Program-made: the position numbers and the translations under genes
Assembly (NCBI RefSeq): GCF_002443255.2
Contig: NW_019211457.1
Coordinates: 15,796,374 to 15,860,373, forward strand
Length of the DNA: 64,000 bases
Reading direction: 5' to 3'
Origin: Varroa destructor
Lineage: Eukaryota; Arthropoda; Arachnida; Mesostigmata; Varroidae
The notes under the pieces: generated by a model
The model's input: only the letters and a program-made list of their open reading frames with translations
The model's database searches: none
What the model was told of the DNA's origin: nothing
In this document: one piece after another, positions 37,801 to 51,748 of the stretch
Position numbering within the stretch: position 1 is the stretch's first letter
Layout of the letters: the number at the start of each line of letters is the position of its first letter

Positions 37801-40800
37801 AGAACGTACAATTGAAGATTGTAATGCACACGCGCATAATTCGATGAAATAAAGTTCAGTTCGAATGAAAAACCTCTGGTCGAAGGAGACGACACCAACG
37901 ACTTACTCTACACAGGCTGTATGAATAAAGAAGGTTATTATTTTCCAAATACATATCACTTTCTGTAAATGTAAGCTTGTGGTAAACGCCTATTGACGCA
38001 CCTGGTAGTCCAGTGACTCTTCCAGCTTCGTTCGCGATAATACCCTTTCGTCCGTCGAATGGGATTGCGTCATCTGGACAACTACTAGAGTAGCCGACAC
38101 TCTTGAGGACGAGTCCTGTAGGTAGTATCTCTTCCATGCCGGTCGGAACAGCTATACGACCACCGTCTTCTAGTTTATTTATGGATAACAAGATTGAGCC
38201 GACGCAACCTTCTGCTCGAAGATCTTCTATGAACTCCAACGGCGAACGGAAAAATTTCAACTCGCAGACCTAATTTTTTTAATAATATTAATTATCCGCC
38301 GAATAAGTACCGTGTAATATTATGTCTTCGTATTAATAAAAGCGCTTAATACGGGCTTTAATGGTGCAAAAAGTGGATGCTAATTCGATTCCGGATTTGT
38401 TTAATGGAAATTTCTTTGTTTAGTTTAATGGCATTAGCTTGCCACAATTAAAGGGCTGATGCGGACGCGTTCATCTATCGATCTATCGCTATATCTAACT
38501 GCCAATTTCTTGTAGATCCCTTCGTAGTTATGGAGTTACCCCTTTATGTCGCACAAGCAACAAAACCTAAGCCTGCAGTAAAAATAGCAATGATAAAAAG
38601 TATGCATATGAAAGGCACTGTCTAAATCTTACTGAGAATTCCTAACAAGTTGAACAAAGTTTAGCGTCGCACCTTTGTCTTGGGGCACCCATCGAGACTA
38701 CTCGTACGCTGTTCATTGAGTGTTTTTAACATCAATTCAGTCAGTCGTTTTCGGGGCCTTTCTAGTTCTGTGAATTGTCAGTAGAGTATAATATAACTTA
38801 CGTTAGTTAACCTTATCAATCTTAATCTTAAATAAAATGCATCAAGGTAGACTCCGTTTAGAAACTCTAAATGCCAAATCTAAAATGCGATAAAATGAAT
38901 TATGCGAACGACTGCGATAACGGCAGTTATTCAATAAAGTATAGAGAAAATCTCTTTAGTTGAACTTTCATTCCAATTCAGCTGCTTCATCCTCTCACGG
39001 TCTAGATCGATGTTTGATCCTATAGCTTTTCCCTACCTGATTTTCCTGTGCTCACTAAAGCTTTGTACATACACACTCGAAGGCTTTACATTTGAAATCT
39101 ATCGGAAAAACGTACTCGACGTATCAATGCCTTTAAAGTCCTCTCTGTGTAGATATGGTAACGTTTGCGGTAGCTTGATCAACTCGCGGAATTCCTTGAT
39201 TGTGAAGGCCACCTAGGCATATAAAGAAAACAGAAAAAAGTTATTTCGACATCTTTCGACAACTTACATAAATCAATTGATTTCAACATAAACCTGAACA
39301 TCATTGGACATACATGAAGTAGTCCTCTCCATTGAAATGTGCTTGAACCTTTTAAGAGGGCCTGTTTCTTTCTCAAACCCTGCTTAATAATTTAGATCAC
39401 GCTCATAGAGTCCTTTGTGTTTCAATATTGAGATCCAAAACAATTTAAATTATTAAAATTAAAGATTCGTCTAAAAAAACAGACTTTTTTTTTACATAGA
39501 CATACTCTTTCTCAATGCAAGCTGCACATAACTTGTCAAGGTGAAAATAAGTTTTAACCAATATACTTCAATCGAACAACAATAGCCTTCTTATTTTCGA
39601 CACCTTTCCAGCAACACACAACTCAATATAAATTCATAAAGTTATGTTTGGAAAAATTATGCAATGGTCGTGACTATTTTACCTGCATGGGACCGCGACG
39701 TCCGATTAGAGTGACCCGTTTAACTCGACTGTGGCTCAGTGCTTCCAATGCCTCTTCCGTGATATCCGTTGCCTACAAAAGATCCACCGGATTCCATAAC
39801 GCAACATGCAAGCTCATACTATTCGTATACAGTGAAATTCATAAGTAAATTTAGAAATGATCAAATTTCTTATCGAGAACATATAAAGGAAAAAATTACC
39901 TTTTGAACTTTTTTAGTTTCAAAATAGTCAAAATACAAAAATCTAACAGCTGTTTATTTCATTTCGACGCTAAGGCATACGGGATGATTTTAAAGCCTGT
40001 GTTAATATTGCACGTTTTTTTTTTTCTCGTGGTCTATAGGACTCTCTTTAATTTTAATAGGCTAATTGCTCGATTATTTGTGCATGCCACTGCGGAAGCT
40101 TATATTACCCAATGGTAAAGTAATATCTGCATATGGTAAGAAAAAAATGGTCAAGAGTTTCCTTATATTAGTACAACTCTTGAAGCACTAATAAAATCAC
40201 AACCCCGTAACGCCCATATTTTCTTCAGGGTTCCAACTTTCTTCTAGATCCTGCAAAATGTTCCAAGTAGTTCTACACTTCGTCCCTTATACAACGTTAG
40301 ATATTCATCGCCCTGGATTACAGCAAAATACAATAACCTCAAGTAAAACTTCAAGTTTGTTTAAATAAAAAAATTGGCCACTATAGGCTAAACACTTTTT
40401 CACTTTCACGCTCTCGTTATTAGTACTTTTATTTTACGCATAAATATAGCGCACAAAAAGTTAAGCTGATAGGCCAAAAAAGTTACGACTAGCACGATCT
40501 GCTGTTATAAAACCGTACGCTATAATCTACTTGTCGCTTCTGTTAATCTGAATGTCGAGCACACTCCTCAAAAATTAGATATCTAAGCAGACTGCGATAA
40601 ATGCGATCGATGCAAGATAAATTGTATATTGAAAAATATCTATTGGATCTCCTCCGTTACGGTAAAACCGCGTCAGCTAGCAACTCACTCACGGTGAGAG
40701 AAGTTTAGAGACCATGCATTGCTTATTCAATCCACTCTGCTGAAAACACATAATGAAAATCTCGTACTATAAATCAATGTAAACATTTTATGATAAATAA

Positions 40801-42669
40801 CTTGCTATAAAAAAGGAAATGGCAGCAAAAGACATTGACATATTTTTGTACTAGAAATGGCTTTCATAAAACTTTATTTACAGATTTTTGCTCAGAAAGA
40901 ATATATAAGAATTTCAGTTGTTTTGAGCTTAATTTATCTTGGCCATAATATACATACTAACCAAAGGGAGCAGGAGTTCGTGTGCTCCCCTATTGACAGG
41001 CTTCATCGTACTGTTGGCAAGCCTTCAGCTGTCAAAGAGTTCTAAAAGACATCCTTGTTTTGACATTACTTGATTAGAAAGTCGAAATACGCACCTTAAT
41101 TTTGTCGAGGGGTGAAAGCAGGATTCGAGCAATGTCTAAAGCGACATTTCCATGTCCGATGACAACACAGTGTTCCGTTTCGAGACTTATATCCTAAAAA
41201 TATTATAGGTTAAAAGCAATCACAATTTTTGTTCATTGGCATCGACTGGTTAAGTTGTTAAAGTTAAATTAAGCCGAATCGAATAGTTAGATAAGGTGAC
41301 CTTGAATTCAGATAGTTATGCGTAACGACTGTGACTGTACTATTACAATTATATGTAATTCTTACTGTGCTCGTTATTCTAGAAGGATGTCCGTTATACC
41401 AGTTAACCAGTTGCCTTGCCGATATAACATTTTTTAACTTTTCACCAGGTACATTTAGTTGGCGTTCGTTGTCGGCGCCGTACGTCTGGAATATATTAAG
41501 AGGCATTTAGCTTAATGACCATTTTTGCGTCGTCCGCAGATGTTATGACCTGTTACGGCACAAACTAGAAATACTGACCGTATTGTGTTAACGACGCATG
41601 TTTATAACATAAGTCATTACCAACACTAAATTGTAAATAGGCATTAAACCCTGCCACGACTAACCCTATTAATAAAAAAAAGATGACCTAGTGACCAATT
41701 AGTGATTATTACATTTGATAAATTTATGAAAACCACTGATGACGACATATGTATGGGTGACAAAAATGTGCTATTTTGTATTGAGCAAAAACCTACCTAA
41801 CCAAGCTTACCAAAACTACGGCGTGGTACGCTTCCCGAAATTCTCGCAAACCAACGTCGGCGCCCAGTTTTACGTTGCCGAAATAGTTACATCGGGGGTT
41901 TTTAGCCACTTGCGTGAACGTGTTGATACAGTTCTTAACCTCAGGGTGATCGGGCGCTACTCCATATCGAACCAGGCCGAACGGAACAGGAAGACTTTCG
42001 TAGATGTCCACCACTGTATTAGGAGACTGAACAAGATGAAGTAACAAGTAGTTGAGCGTTGTTAGCGCGCCTTGTCTCGGTACGTTATTACCGACAGGGA
42101 TCAACAAAGCTATTATCAATGCTGCCTATAATTTGATTGTCACTCGTAAAGCAAAATCATTTCCCGCTGCAGGTGACCGCAAACAGGATCGTTCTCTAAC
42201 ATATAATTTCAACTCGGTTTTTAACTAATCAAATCCGTAAAAACGTAGGTTGTCAGCCACATTTTTTTTCTTTTTATACAGTTTTTCGTGATCTTTGTGA
42301 CACACCGAAAATCATTCATTGATATTCCAAAGAGCATTGCTGCATACAACTAGAGGCAAGTAAGCTGCATGTACAAAAATTGTGGTACATAACATTGGGA
42401 GAGCACCTGAATACCGACATTTTTCGGATCAAACTAACCTTTAGAATATGTTGAGCCGTGTAAAAACCTGCTGCACCTGCTCCAATGACGCAAACTTTAA
42501 TGTTTGCTTGCGTTGTGATGGACTTAGCTAGACTTTGTTGATGATTGCTCGAAGATATGGACAATGCAATTGCGGCTTGAGATGGCATCACCACGAGGGA
42601 AGGGCCCTTATGATAACCCCCGAAGGTACCACCGACACTTCGGACTACAAAACTCCTTCGGAATAACAT
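34863..42669 (-). CDS. FDXR: NADPH:adrenodoxin oxidoreductase, mitochondrial, 10 exons
   Basis: Minus-strand exons are 42669-42439, 42026-41811, 41485-41366, 41193-41095, 39772-39683, 39212-39116, 38761-38673, 38269-38002, 37797-37621 and 34993-34863. All introns are GT-AG, every phase agrees, and the product is 505 residues. Residues 1-55 are Arg/Ser-rich without acidic residues, as in a mitochondrial targeting peptide. FAD-binding motif [12 protein letters not shown] is at 61-72, then [26 protein letters not shown] and [15 protein letters not shown]-binding motif [10 protein letters not shown] is at 200-209, then [19 protein letters not shown] (286-295), [34 protein letters not shown] and C-terminal [13 protein letters not shown]. 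Known role: passes electrons from NADPH through FAD to ferredoxins for mitochondrial P450s (ecdysteroid synthesis in arthropods) and Fe-S cluster assembly. Intron 9 (2.6 kb) carries a retroelement remnant; a 21-nt extra exon at 38999-39019 is possible. It is a full-length, apparently intact gene. Confidence 0.95.
36252..37149 (+). mobile_element. Decayed non-LTR retrotransposon (reverse transcriptase remnant) in FDXR intron 9
   Basis: Plus-strand pieces of one reverse transcriptase lie in the correct order but in different frames: [12 protein letters not shown] at 36252 (like the conserved KxxERxLxxRL segment), [17 protein letters not shown] at 36311-36361 (like QxGFRxGRST), the catalytic-type box [14 protein letters not shown] with YVDD at 36491-36502, and [18 protein letters not shown] at 36610. 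The last opens a 179-codon frame to 37149 containing [20 protein letters not shown], which resembles the post-RT thumb region of LINE-type elements. Several frameshifts and a stop-rich stretch between YVDD and 36610 show that it is dead. It lies antisense to FDXR. The 5' boundary is unclear and may reach back to about 35.1 kb; the subfamily (RTE/Jockey-like) is not resolved. Confidence 0.75.
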
Positions 42670-44087
42670 GGTTCCACGCTGTAAACAATTATTGACCTGG
42701 TCTGGTGGTCCACGCTGCGCCTACACTTAACAAACTGAAATATCAGTCGAGAAATAGTTAACTTTATCCACTTGGGTTGTTTTTCTTTATGAATATATTC
42801 GGTAGGGCTTGATTGACAAGAGATCCAACCACTAATCGCTTCAGTATCGCCGATTTTTAATAACTCAAATTTACATTAGTGATATATTAACGATTAGTTC
42901 ACAACGTGCCCAGACGATCACTGCCGACTTCAACAATGTCCGCGCGGAAAAGTTTAAACTTTCTGATAAAAAGAAAAACACCTTTCTAGCAAGACACCAT
43001 TTGATAATAGCACGTGTGATACGTTAGTAGAACTAATGATATGTTATTATACGGCTTCTCTCTTGTAGCTACAAGTTCCTACAACAACAACATTTGTCAT
43101 CAATATTAACAAAACAAAGAAATAGTGCAAATTGGAAGTCTTTTAACACTTTTTACCAAATGGCTCCTTGATACGTCTCCAGACTGTTTTTACCGAAGGG
43201 CAAGGCAGGTGTTACCAAAAGCAAATTATTGTATTTGCCACTTATAGCCATATGTTTTGGCTGGGTACAGCTGATAACAAGTTTAAGTTCCCGCCGCCGT
43301 ACATCAAATAATTGCCTCTTCAGTACTTATGTGTAGTACCATTGTAGAATGCAACTGCACTACAATCACCCGACTGATCTGCTTGATTTACCTTGCCGCT
43401 GGTTGAAAATTCGCGAAAGATTCGAATGTGAAAGATACTTTCTTCGTCGTCAAAGGGGCAACGCGAGTAGGTGCCCCTGTTAAAGTTCCTTGATTGCAGT
43501 GACACCGCATTCCATGTCACCGTGTAAAACGTGCGTTAGAAAACTAAGACTTGGCCTAGGAAAGGCTAACTATCGTCTATCTAACAGGCATCTAGGTCGT
43601 GTTATCTCCTGAAGGGTGACGACTAGCGCAGGCTAGTTACGGACAACCTACGTCTATTGCGATTCGAACGCGCCCGTAATAACAGCAGCCTCAACAACGA
43701 TACTAACAAACTTACTCTTATTTATTATTCAAATTCTTACAGCTATCTAAAATGTGAAACTTGTCCCGCTCCGACGGAGCTTTTCTCTGATAATTCTAAA
43801 CTTATTAAAAAATGAGCACTGGCACAACGAGAGGGAAATGTTGTAAAGATAAGACGATTTCAAATTTGCCGCGCGCAGCACCTGCCTGTGCCAGCTCGTG
43901 ATGGCTCAACGGTATCAATGGTGCTGCAGTAGTAAGACTTTTGTCTATTAAACTCAAGGAAACGCGGGGATTTGGATTTAAAATTGAGAATAAATACAAT
44001 TAATTTCGTGCTGGAAAGAATCAGTCATCAGAAGTAATGTTCAACTGCAGTATTGGGCGTACAACTTGAGATATTTGCGACTTCTCA

Positions 44088-44195
44088 ATGGCACTTCCCG
44101 CGCGAACGGAGACCGGTGAAGACAACAAGCCACTGCTCAAGAACGCACGGTCGAATAATGCACTTCAATGTACTGGCGTGCACTACGTATACCAG
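44088..44195 (+). CDS. Candidate first coding exon of an unrecognised gene
   Basis: ATG at 44088 opens 36 codons, MALPARTETGEDNKPLLKNA then RSNNALQCTGVHYVYQ, ending exactly at a CAG|GTAGAA donor (phase 0). The residue mix is polar with an LL motif and few rare residues, unlike surrounding AT-rich frames, and the exon is more GC-rich than its flanks. A possible next exon is 45178-45239, between a (TTA)n-CAG acceptor and a GTAGGT donor. I do not recognise the family, and no later exon could be followed, so this may be a chance frame. Confidence 0.25.
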
Positions 44196-45377
44196 GTAGA
44201 AATTCATTGTTTTGCGTAGCATTTTTAATTACCAAGTAACAACTGCTAAATTAAATGTTTTATTAGTCTTAATAAAATACATTGGGTTTTTCCATCTAAT
44301 ATCTGTATTTCATACCATTTTCGTTCATTTGAATCAACCACACGTTTCTGTATTTCACCTTTATTCAGTACGCATGTTGTATACGCATATTTTTGATCTG
44401 TACAATTGGTTTCTGTGGTGGAATGACAGCCCTAACATTACAAGAAATCAGACATACATAGCCCGTCGTATTAGAACAGATATAAACGGCACGGCAAAAT
44501 CATGCACCTTTCTTCACTAGTCCTTCAACTATAATCGCCATCAGTCCTCTCAGAAGCATTACCCTCACCCGGCGTTAGCTGCCGCGCATGTCTTATCAGC
44601 AACAGCACTGCTGGTCTGGCAAAACAACAAACGATCAGCGTCATCGATTCTTATTTAATCGCTGTTTGCCCCCAGGTTCGTTTTGAAATTTGGCGCCATG
44701 CGATGTAAACACTGCCATCTTTGAATTTCAAGTAAGGGGTACTGCAGCTCCCGCGACCAACGGACGACTCAGTTGTTGTTTGAACAGCCATTGTACTGTT
44801 AGATCTGCACATTGGGTCCTCTGCGTGGTGGTGCTGCTGCTGGTGTTATATTGCTGAACGTCGTGCAGACATATCGGCAGTGTGTGACCGTCACGGCAAC
44901 AGCCAGCATAAGCGGGACGGAGTGCGCTCGAGCAGTGTCGGCACAGGCTAGTAGCATCATCGCGACAAGTAATAACTGTAGGCTGTTTTATCGTAAGAAC
45001 CAATAATAATAGTTCAGCATCTGCAGCTAGTCTTTCTTCCGTACCATCGTTGTGGAGCGTGCGTGCGTGTACGTGCATTTGTGTTGAAGTGATGCAAAAA
45101 ACCAACTATAGATAACGCTATTATTATTACTACCGTTGTTGTTGTTGTCGTCGTTGTTATTATTATTATTCAGGACCGTTCGGCGACGTACTGGTGCAAC
45201 GTTGGCGCTCGCCGCCCAGCAACTGCTTGCTATCGGTAGGTGCTCTGTTTTATGAGAGTATAGCTGGTGTCGTTTCTGCTGATCAGACGATCTGGGCCGA
45301 ACACGTAAGTCTGAGCAGATCAAAGAGAAGGGACTGCATCTTTCCTCTCGTATCGAAGAGATTCATATATATATATA

Positions 45378-45419
45378 TATCCATCTCTACATATATATAT
45401 ATATATGTAGAGATGGATA
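45378..45419. repeat. Perfect 42-bp palindrome with (AT)n centre
   Basis: TATCCATCTCTAC followed by an AT run and GTAGAGATGGATA reads the same on both strands with no spacer. It sits beside further (TA)n sequence (45364-45380) and gives near-identical frames on both strands, which are not genes. It is possibly a cruciform-forming site or a foldback relic. Confidence 0.95.
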
Positions 45420-48400
45420 CGCGTATCAAATGTGTTTTCAGTAAACGATTAGTCGAGCTAACAGTGAGGGCGGAAGTTCCATTCACTGGTGGAGTTTTTG
45501 TTTCGATACATTTCCAGTAGGCAGAATTACGTAGCCAATAGGTTTGCTTTGTCTTTCCGTTGGGAATGTACTATTTTCAATGTGAACTCGATGACTGGGA
45601 AATGCACGCTACTCTTACGCCAATTTCGTTTCTATTCCCCGATTACGCGTTGCCATCTGATATTCAATTGTATTTGTGGTTCGGTTTGTTCGCAGAGTAG
45701 CTAAATGGCAGGGGCGCACTACAAATGCGATTAAACAGCAGCAGTAGCATAGACTCGAGGCTCGCTCGGGCTGCCTGTTGTTTCTGCGTGTAGGACTACA
45801 TTAGTTCAGGGGAATAGACAACAGAAAAACGGAGATCAAAGAGGTGTTTCTAAGACTGCGGCAAAACCGTGTGTTTTTCATCATGTACGCGTCTTGAAAA
45901 ATTGTGTAAAACAATACTACGTATATATGTTTGGATATGTTTTTGCAATGTTCTAGTGCACCTGCATATACATGCATGTGTGCATAAATAGTAAGGAGTA
46001 CGTTATTGGTTGTACTAGTGGGTTTTTGCGGCCTTGAGAGTCCATTTTGAGTTACTAGTTATAATAATGATAATTATAATAACAAAATAAAGAATAATCG
46101 TAGTTGATTGGTGGCTGCTGTTATGACTTAGATATAAAAGAATTAAACGCCATTGCTATGAAGTATTACTTCAACAGTTGCATTGACTTTTTTGGTGACT
46201 TAGCGTACGTAGCCAGGTTAGATACGAGGGAAGTAGATAGCAATAATGCCCCTTTGGACAACCAAAGTTGGAATAAAGAGCTAGGTGCCACAGCCGGCTT
46301 TCATTACCATGATATGGCCAAATGAGGTCTCGCATATTCGTTTGATATAGATATTATTACACCTATGACAATATTTTTATATACTCGATATGCCATAAAC
46401 ATGATGATGCCTGAAAACTTTATCCATAGTTTTCTCAATCCTCGCCTATCCTTACCTTCTGATCCGCAGGCATGACTTAATTTCTGAGGATATGGTGTAT
46501 TTGCATCGCCCAGGCTCTTTCCTATAATAAATGTGTCGTGATGCACATCATAGCTCCATATGTACGAAATGGAAATTGTTAGTCTTACTTCAGATCTGGT
46601 CAGGCATTAAGTTCGGCTACATGTCCCTGTCAAGGACAACATAGAATGTAGAAGCTACAAGAGCGAATCTAACAGTAAAAAGCCTTAGTATAAGGGCATC
46701 ATACGAGGATTGGGTAGAATTGGTGATTTCGCATAATTTTGAAAAACAACATTGAAATTCGGGAAGCCCTAATATGGGAAGCGTTCGTTCAGTTATTACA
46801 TATATCATTCCTTTCTGTATTTTCGTGTACAAGAGCAGGTGATTGTTACATGTTCTGTTGTCTTGCAGACATGCTGGTAAGTCTAGTTGTTGCAGCTATA
46901 TGCCAAGCCGTCGTAGTTTCCTCCTCTTGCTTTCCGGCAGCGTCGTCTATAATAGCAGTAGCGACTGGTGACATTCTGTGCTTTCCTATGCGGCTCGCGG
47001 ACCTCCAGCTCGACATAGCTCCCAGCAACGTTTGATTCTCGCTTCGTCCCATTATCAGCTAGCTGCTCCTGCTGCTGCTTAACAAGTAACATGAACTAGC
47101 CAATCAATGGGCCAACAAGCGTCCGAACGGACTGAGGAACAAGTCAACAGTGAAGCCGTTTGGCTGTCCATCAGCCTGCTTGTCCGTTTGCGAATGAAAT
47201 CTTTACGTCTCTGATAACAGTACTAGCATTTCTCGCTGCTACTTCAAGTTTGTGCTACTACGAGACAACTCTGAGTCATTACACCCTAAGTCCTGAAGGA
47301 AGTCGCAGTAATTGATGCCGTTTTGCCCACCTTTTGCGGCATCGTCGGCTCTCCTCTACTTCCAATGTATATATACATTGACATATATTATTTTCTAGAA
47401 CTCATAGGTGTTGACGAGGTGTGAACGAGAAAAGGAGACGTTAGGCAAAAATCCTGAACAACCACCATCAGGAAGGTCACGAGCTGCGGTACTACTACTG
47501 CCCAGTCGTCGTCAATACAACTATTACCATCATCGGCAGTTTCAACTCTTATGTGATGGCGGCCGCTTACATTGCCCGTTAGCGCAAGCCAGTCAAGTAG
47601 TCATTTGTGGTCGCAAGCCGTCAACTGACGTTGAAAAAAGTGTACTGGCTCGGCCGAATCCGTAACAGCGCCTTAGCAAGCTAGTAATCTCTTAAGATAA
47701 TAATCGACTATCGCGTAACCAAGCAAATAAATGCTGAACAACAAACGCTGGCCATTGCGTTCTGGTAGGTTCGCTCTGGATGGGCTGGCGGAAGAAGCTC
47801 ACTTCTATCGGCAGGGATATAGCCAAACACAACGAGCATTAATACAACTGTAGCTGTTCCTATCATTCCTCCGTTATTATCCCATAGCTCTTGGTGGTAG
47901 CAGCACCGCCGCCATCGCTGCCGCAGTTGCTCCCGCGGTCGTCTGTAGGGTTGAGAGTCACGAAACGCGTTCCTGGAATTCTAATGGTTTCTAAATTTAG
48001 CTGGTGCAAGGGGAAGACGTTTGCGGGCGACATGTGATCTATTGGCGCGTTTGTGGGCATGGACATAGCCACGGGACTTGATTTAATGACGTTAATAGTG
48101 GCCAAATAGGCGGAGGTGACGATGACAGCAGCTCGGTGTTAGTGTGTGGTATGTCCAGATGGGCTAAAATCTAATCCGACGCGAGGCGCTAAAAAAGCTT
48201 GGTGGAAGCAGGATATAGGGAAAAAAAATTTAGAGGACGAACAGGGGATAGCGTGTACTAGATAGGATGGGTGTGAGGTTGAAACAGAAAACTGTAAAAT
48301 TCGATATATGTAAGCGTGTACCATAGCAAGATAGAAAGAACCGTCGAGTTGTAGGTAGCGAAGACAACCATATAACTCTTTACCCTACTACCGGGTAGTG

Positions 48401-51400
48401 CCGTATACGCAGATGTGTTGCTAGTAAATAGCGAAATACATTCACGTATTTACAAGATGTGGACCAATGCGTTCGGGAGCTTGGGAGATTTGAAGGCATG
48501 TTTTTTTCAAGCGATCGAAGACGCTTCTCTTCGCTGGAGTTTCTTCGCATATCCGCTGTTTGTCTCGAAAGATAGTTGAAGAGAATAAGTAAAAGCTCCT
48601 AGTAAATCGATGAAGCATGAAGGAACACCACTGAAGTGGGACAGACGACGAAGTATTTGAATCATGGGTTCCGCAGAGCTTGTGACGTCTCGGAACAGTG
48701 AGTGAGGGGGAAGGATAAAAAAATGAGAGAAAGGAGCAAAGCCTGGCTTAATAACAGTGGCTTTGCTCCTGTATATCTGTGCGTTCCTAAAGCCGGCTCC
48801 ACAGGTGGTGTCATTGCGCGCGCAGCTAACCACGTCGCTTCTGGCTCAGTAGGTGGCGAATCACAGGATGTTTGCTTTCGTTAGACTCTAAGTATCAAAG
48901 TAGACGATGTTTTTCCCTCTCTTATTTTCCATTTACTTTTGCTATTCTCTGTAGATATTTGGCAGGATGATGATCTAACACTGCTACATGTTCCTCAGAG
49001 ATCCCTTTTTCGCCCTGCGAAGATTTCACTATGCATCGAATAGATCGGATGGCGGAAGTGGCAATCGGAATTAGAAGAGGAGTGAGAAGGAGCTAAATCA
49101 AGGGTCAGCCGATGAGACCAGCAAAAGAGGCTCCACCAGAATAAGGTTTACAGTGTTTCTTGCTGCTGAAATGGGGCAGCTAGCCTCGTGTCCATGGTGT
49201 TTCCCTTTTTAACTGGTGTTATTACTACCCAAGAACAACATAACATAGGCAAAGGATATAGTATACACTCGACCACCCAACACACATGTGCATAATTGAT
49301 TCGCGGCCGGAGCCGGCAAGTTAGGTGGGTAGGAATTGCAGAAGATTACTAGGAATTAGCGGGCTTCTGGGCCATGACGATTACAGCGAGTACAACGAAG
49401 GTGAGCTCCGTCGAAACATCGGCTATCTATTGCAAGTATGCATAGGTTAGAAATATGGGTTGTGATGTCTGAGGCACTCCATCACGTCTTAATGGACACA
49501 AGTTTCAACGATAGCTTTTTGACGGTAAACTAAGAGGTACGAGTTTTTGAAGAAGACAAACTTTTACACTTAGTTGCCTTTTCATTATTATATCCATTGA
49601 ACAGCGGGCGCTATTTTTCTGAGGCAGAAACGATTAGGTGGTACGCATAACTGAAAAGCCACTTAAGGCTTTCGTGGCCAAACATAGACCCGATACTATA
49701 TATAACCCTTCACGACAACTTTTCTTCGTATCAATCGCTCTTTCGTAGGGTTCCAAGTTCCTGCGTTTCACCCCTCACCTGTAAGCTGGTTTCCACTTTG
49801 TTTTTTTTTGAGATGCATGTAACCCGTTCTATAACGCCATCTACTCTTACTTAGGTTACTCCGTACTTGAAGAAACTCACAAAGACATAACAGGGTGATC
49901 TACAGTAGGATAAAATCGAAATATTTACATATCGTAAGCATGCAATTTTTGCTTTTTTACGTTTTTCTGTAGCCCTCGCTTATCATTGTTTTCGACTGTT
50001 TCTGTAAATTTGCTGTGGGAGTTTCTCGTTCTATTGGGAAAGCTTTCTTTATAGAAATGCAGTTTTTAAGGTCACGACCCGTTGTTTTTAGAGCCCTAAT
50101 ATCCAACCAACGACAAACGTGTTAAGCACTCACATTTTACAACTCCAGCCTCTTTAGAACGAGAAGTACTCAATAAACGGCTGCTCGTTCATAGGGAACG
50201 GAGTTGAAAATAGCGCTAATGACTAGGCAGTCTCAGCAGAAACTCATAACAACTAGAAAAACACTACTTGTAGTTCATACGTTAGAAAGCGTAGCAGTTC
50301 GCTGCAGTGTTGCAAAGATCAGCTAGTGCAAGCCTAGCGCAAGTTGATAAACAGCAGCAGCTTGCAGGCGCCTAAGGTAGAGTGGCCACATGTCCTGCTT
50401 TCATAGTTGCACCAATATGCCACAAACGATCGTGTTCACGAAAACCTGCGGACGTTTTTGAAATAGCTTAGCGTCTTAGTATGATCCATTGCATCAGCAG
50501 CTTTGTCGGGTCTATAGAGCGACGTTCGACGTTGACGTCCATGGGGTGGCTTGCGGGCGGACGACGCCAAATTCTACGACTGCTACTCTAGTTTTTGCGG
50601 CGTTGCAGCTGCAATTTGGCGTATGTAGATGTGTGGTAATATGACCCTAATTCTGTCGATTTTGTATTGTGAGGACCGTCGTTTAGTCGTTTTCGAGCGA
50701 GCACACACTAGCCTGTTGGGCTCATATCCACTGGAGCTATAGTAGTAGCCATACTCGTAATAGAAATAATTGATGGGTCGAATTGGTACTGCTTTCGATG
50801 CGTCATTCCTGCCGCTGCCGTAGCCGCAACCACAGACAGAACCCACACTCACTTTCATTGCTACCGCAAAACCACGTTCCCTGTAAAAGTTTATAACTCG
50901 GTCGCGTTACACCGCAGGGCGGCCAAGTGCGCGTGTCCTGGTTGTGGCGCTTCGATAGAAGCGTACGAATTGCCAGTTAAAGGTTTCTGACGAAAAATGG
51001 CCGCCATCAACGGTGGAGCATGCATGATCACTGTAAGCAATATTTATCTGGAGAGTTTAGTTACAATAGGAGTAAGATCTGTTCTGAGTAAGATCACTAC
51101 AGGATGGCGGGAGGCGTAGACGGCGCCGCTGTTACTGATGATTGTGGCTGTGATAAAGCAGACCATTATGGATTATAGGCCACCGAACACCGACAAACGC
51201 AACAAGAACAACAAAATGACAAGATGAGATGTAGCATGTCCTGTTTTGTGCCTGTTATTTTTTTTATACCGACAACGGCAGTTGTGACGTAGTCATCAAT
51301 ATCGCCAACGCCGTCAACTTTACCTAAAGCATTAATCCGGAGGTGTGAATGCTCAGTCAGACAAATATAACGCCACAATTCCACTAATCCGGTTGGGCAT

Positions 51401-51748
51401 ATTGGTTGCCGTAGTGTGACAATCGTGATATTATGGTACATCATAATCGAAATAGAAATTCTATACAGAGATCTGTGGTTTCTTATTTAACCTGGTGGAG
51501 TTCTGAGAGGCAGTTTGAAGTGTTATTGCTAGCTAGCCTCCAAGTTAAGCTCTATGTCCCCAGTTTTGCCAACAGAACGCTGCTTCGACTCATATAACAC
51601 ATTTATATAACATCAACGTCCATGTGACCGGCAACCTGCAGAAACAGCTTTTGCTCCTTGTGGTTTCTTACTAACAAAAACCTATATAAATATATTACGA
51701 TCGCTTAACGCTCTGACGTGAGACATCATTATAATTGAGTTTGTCATC

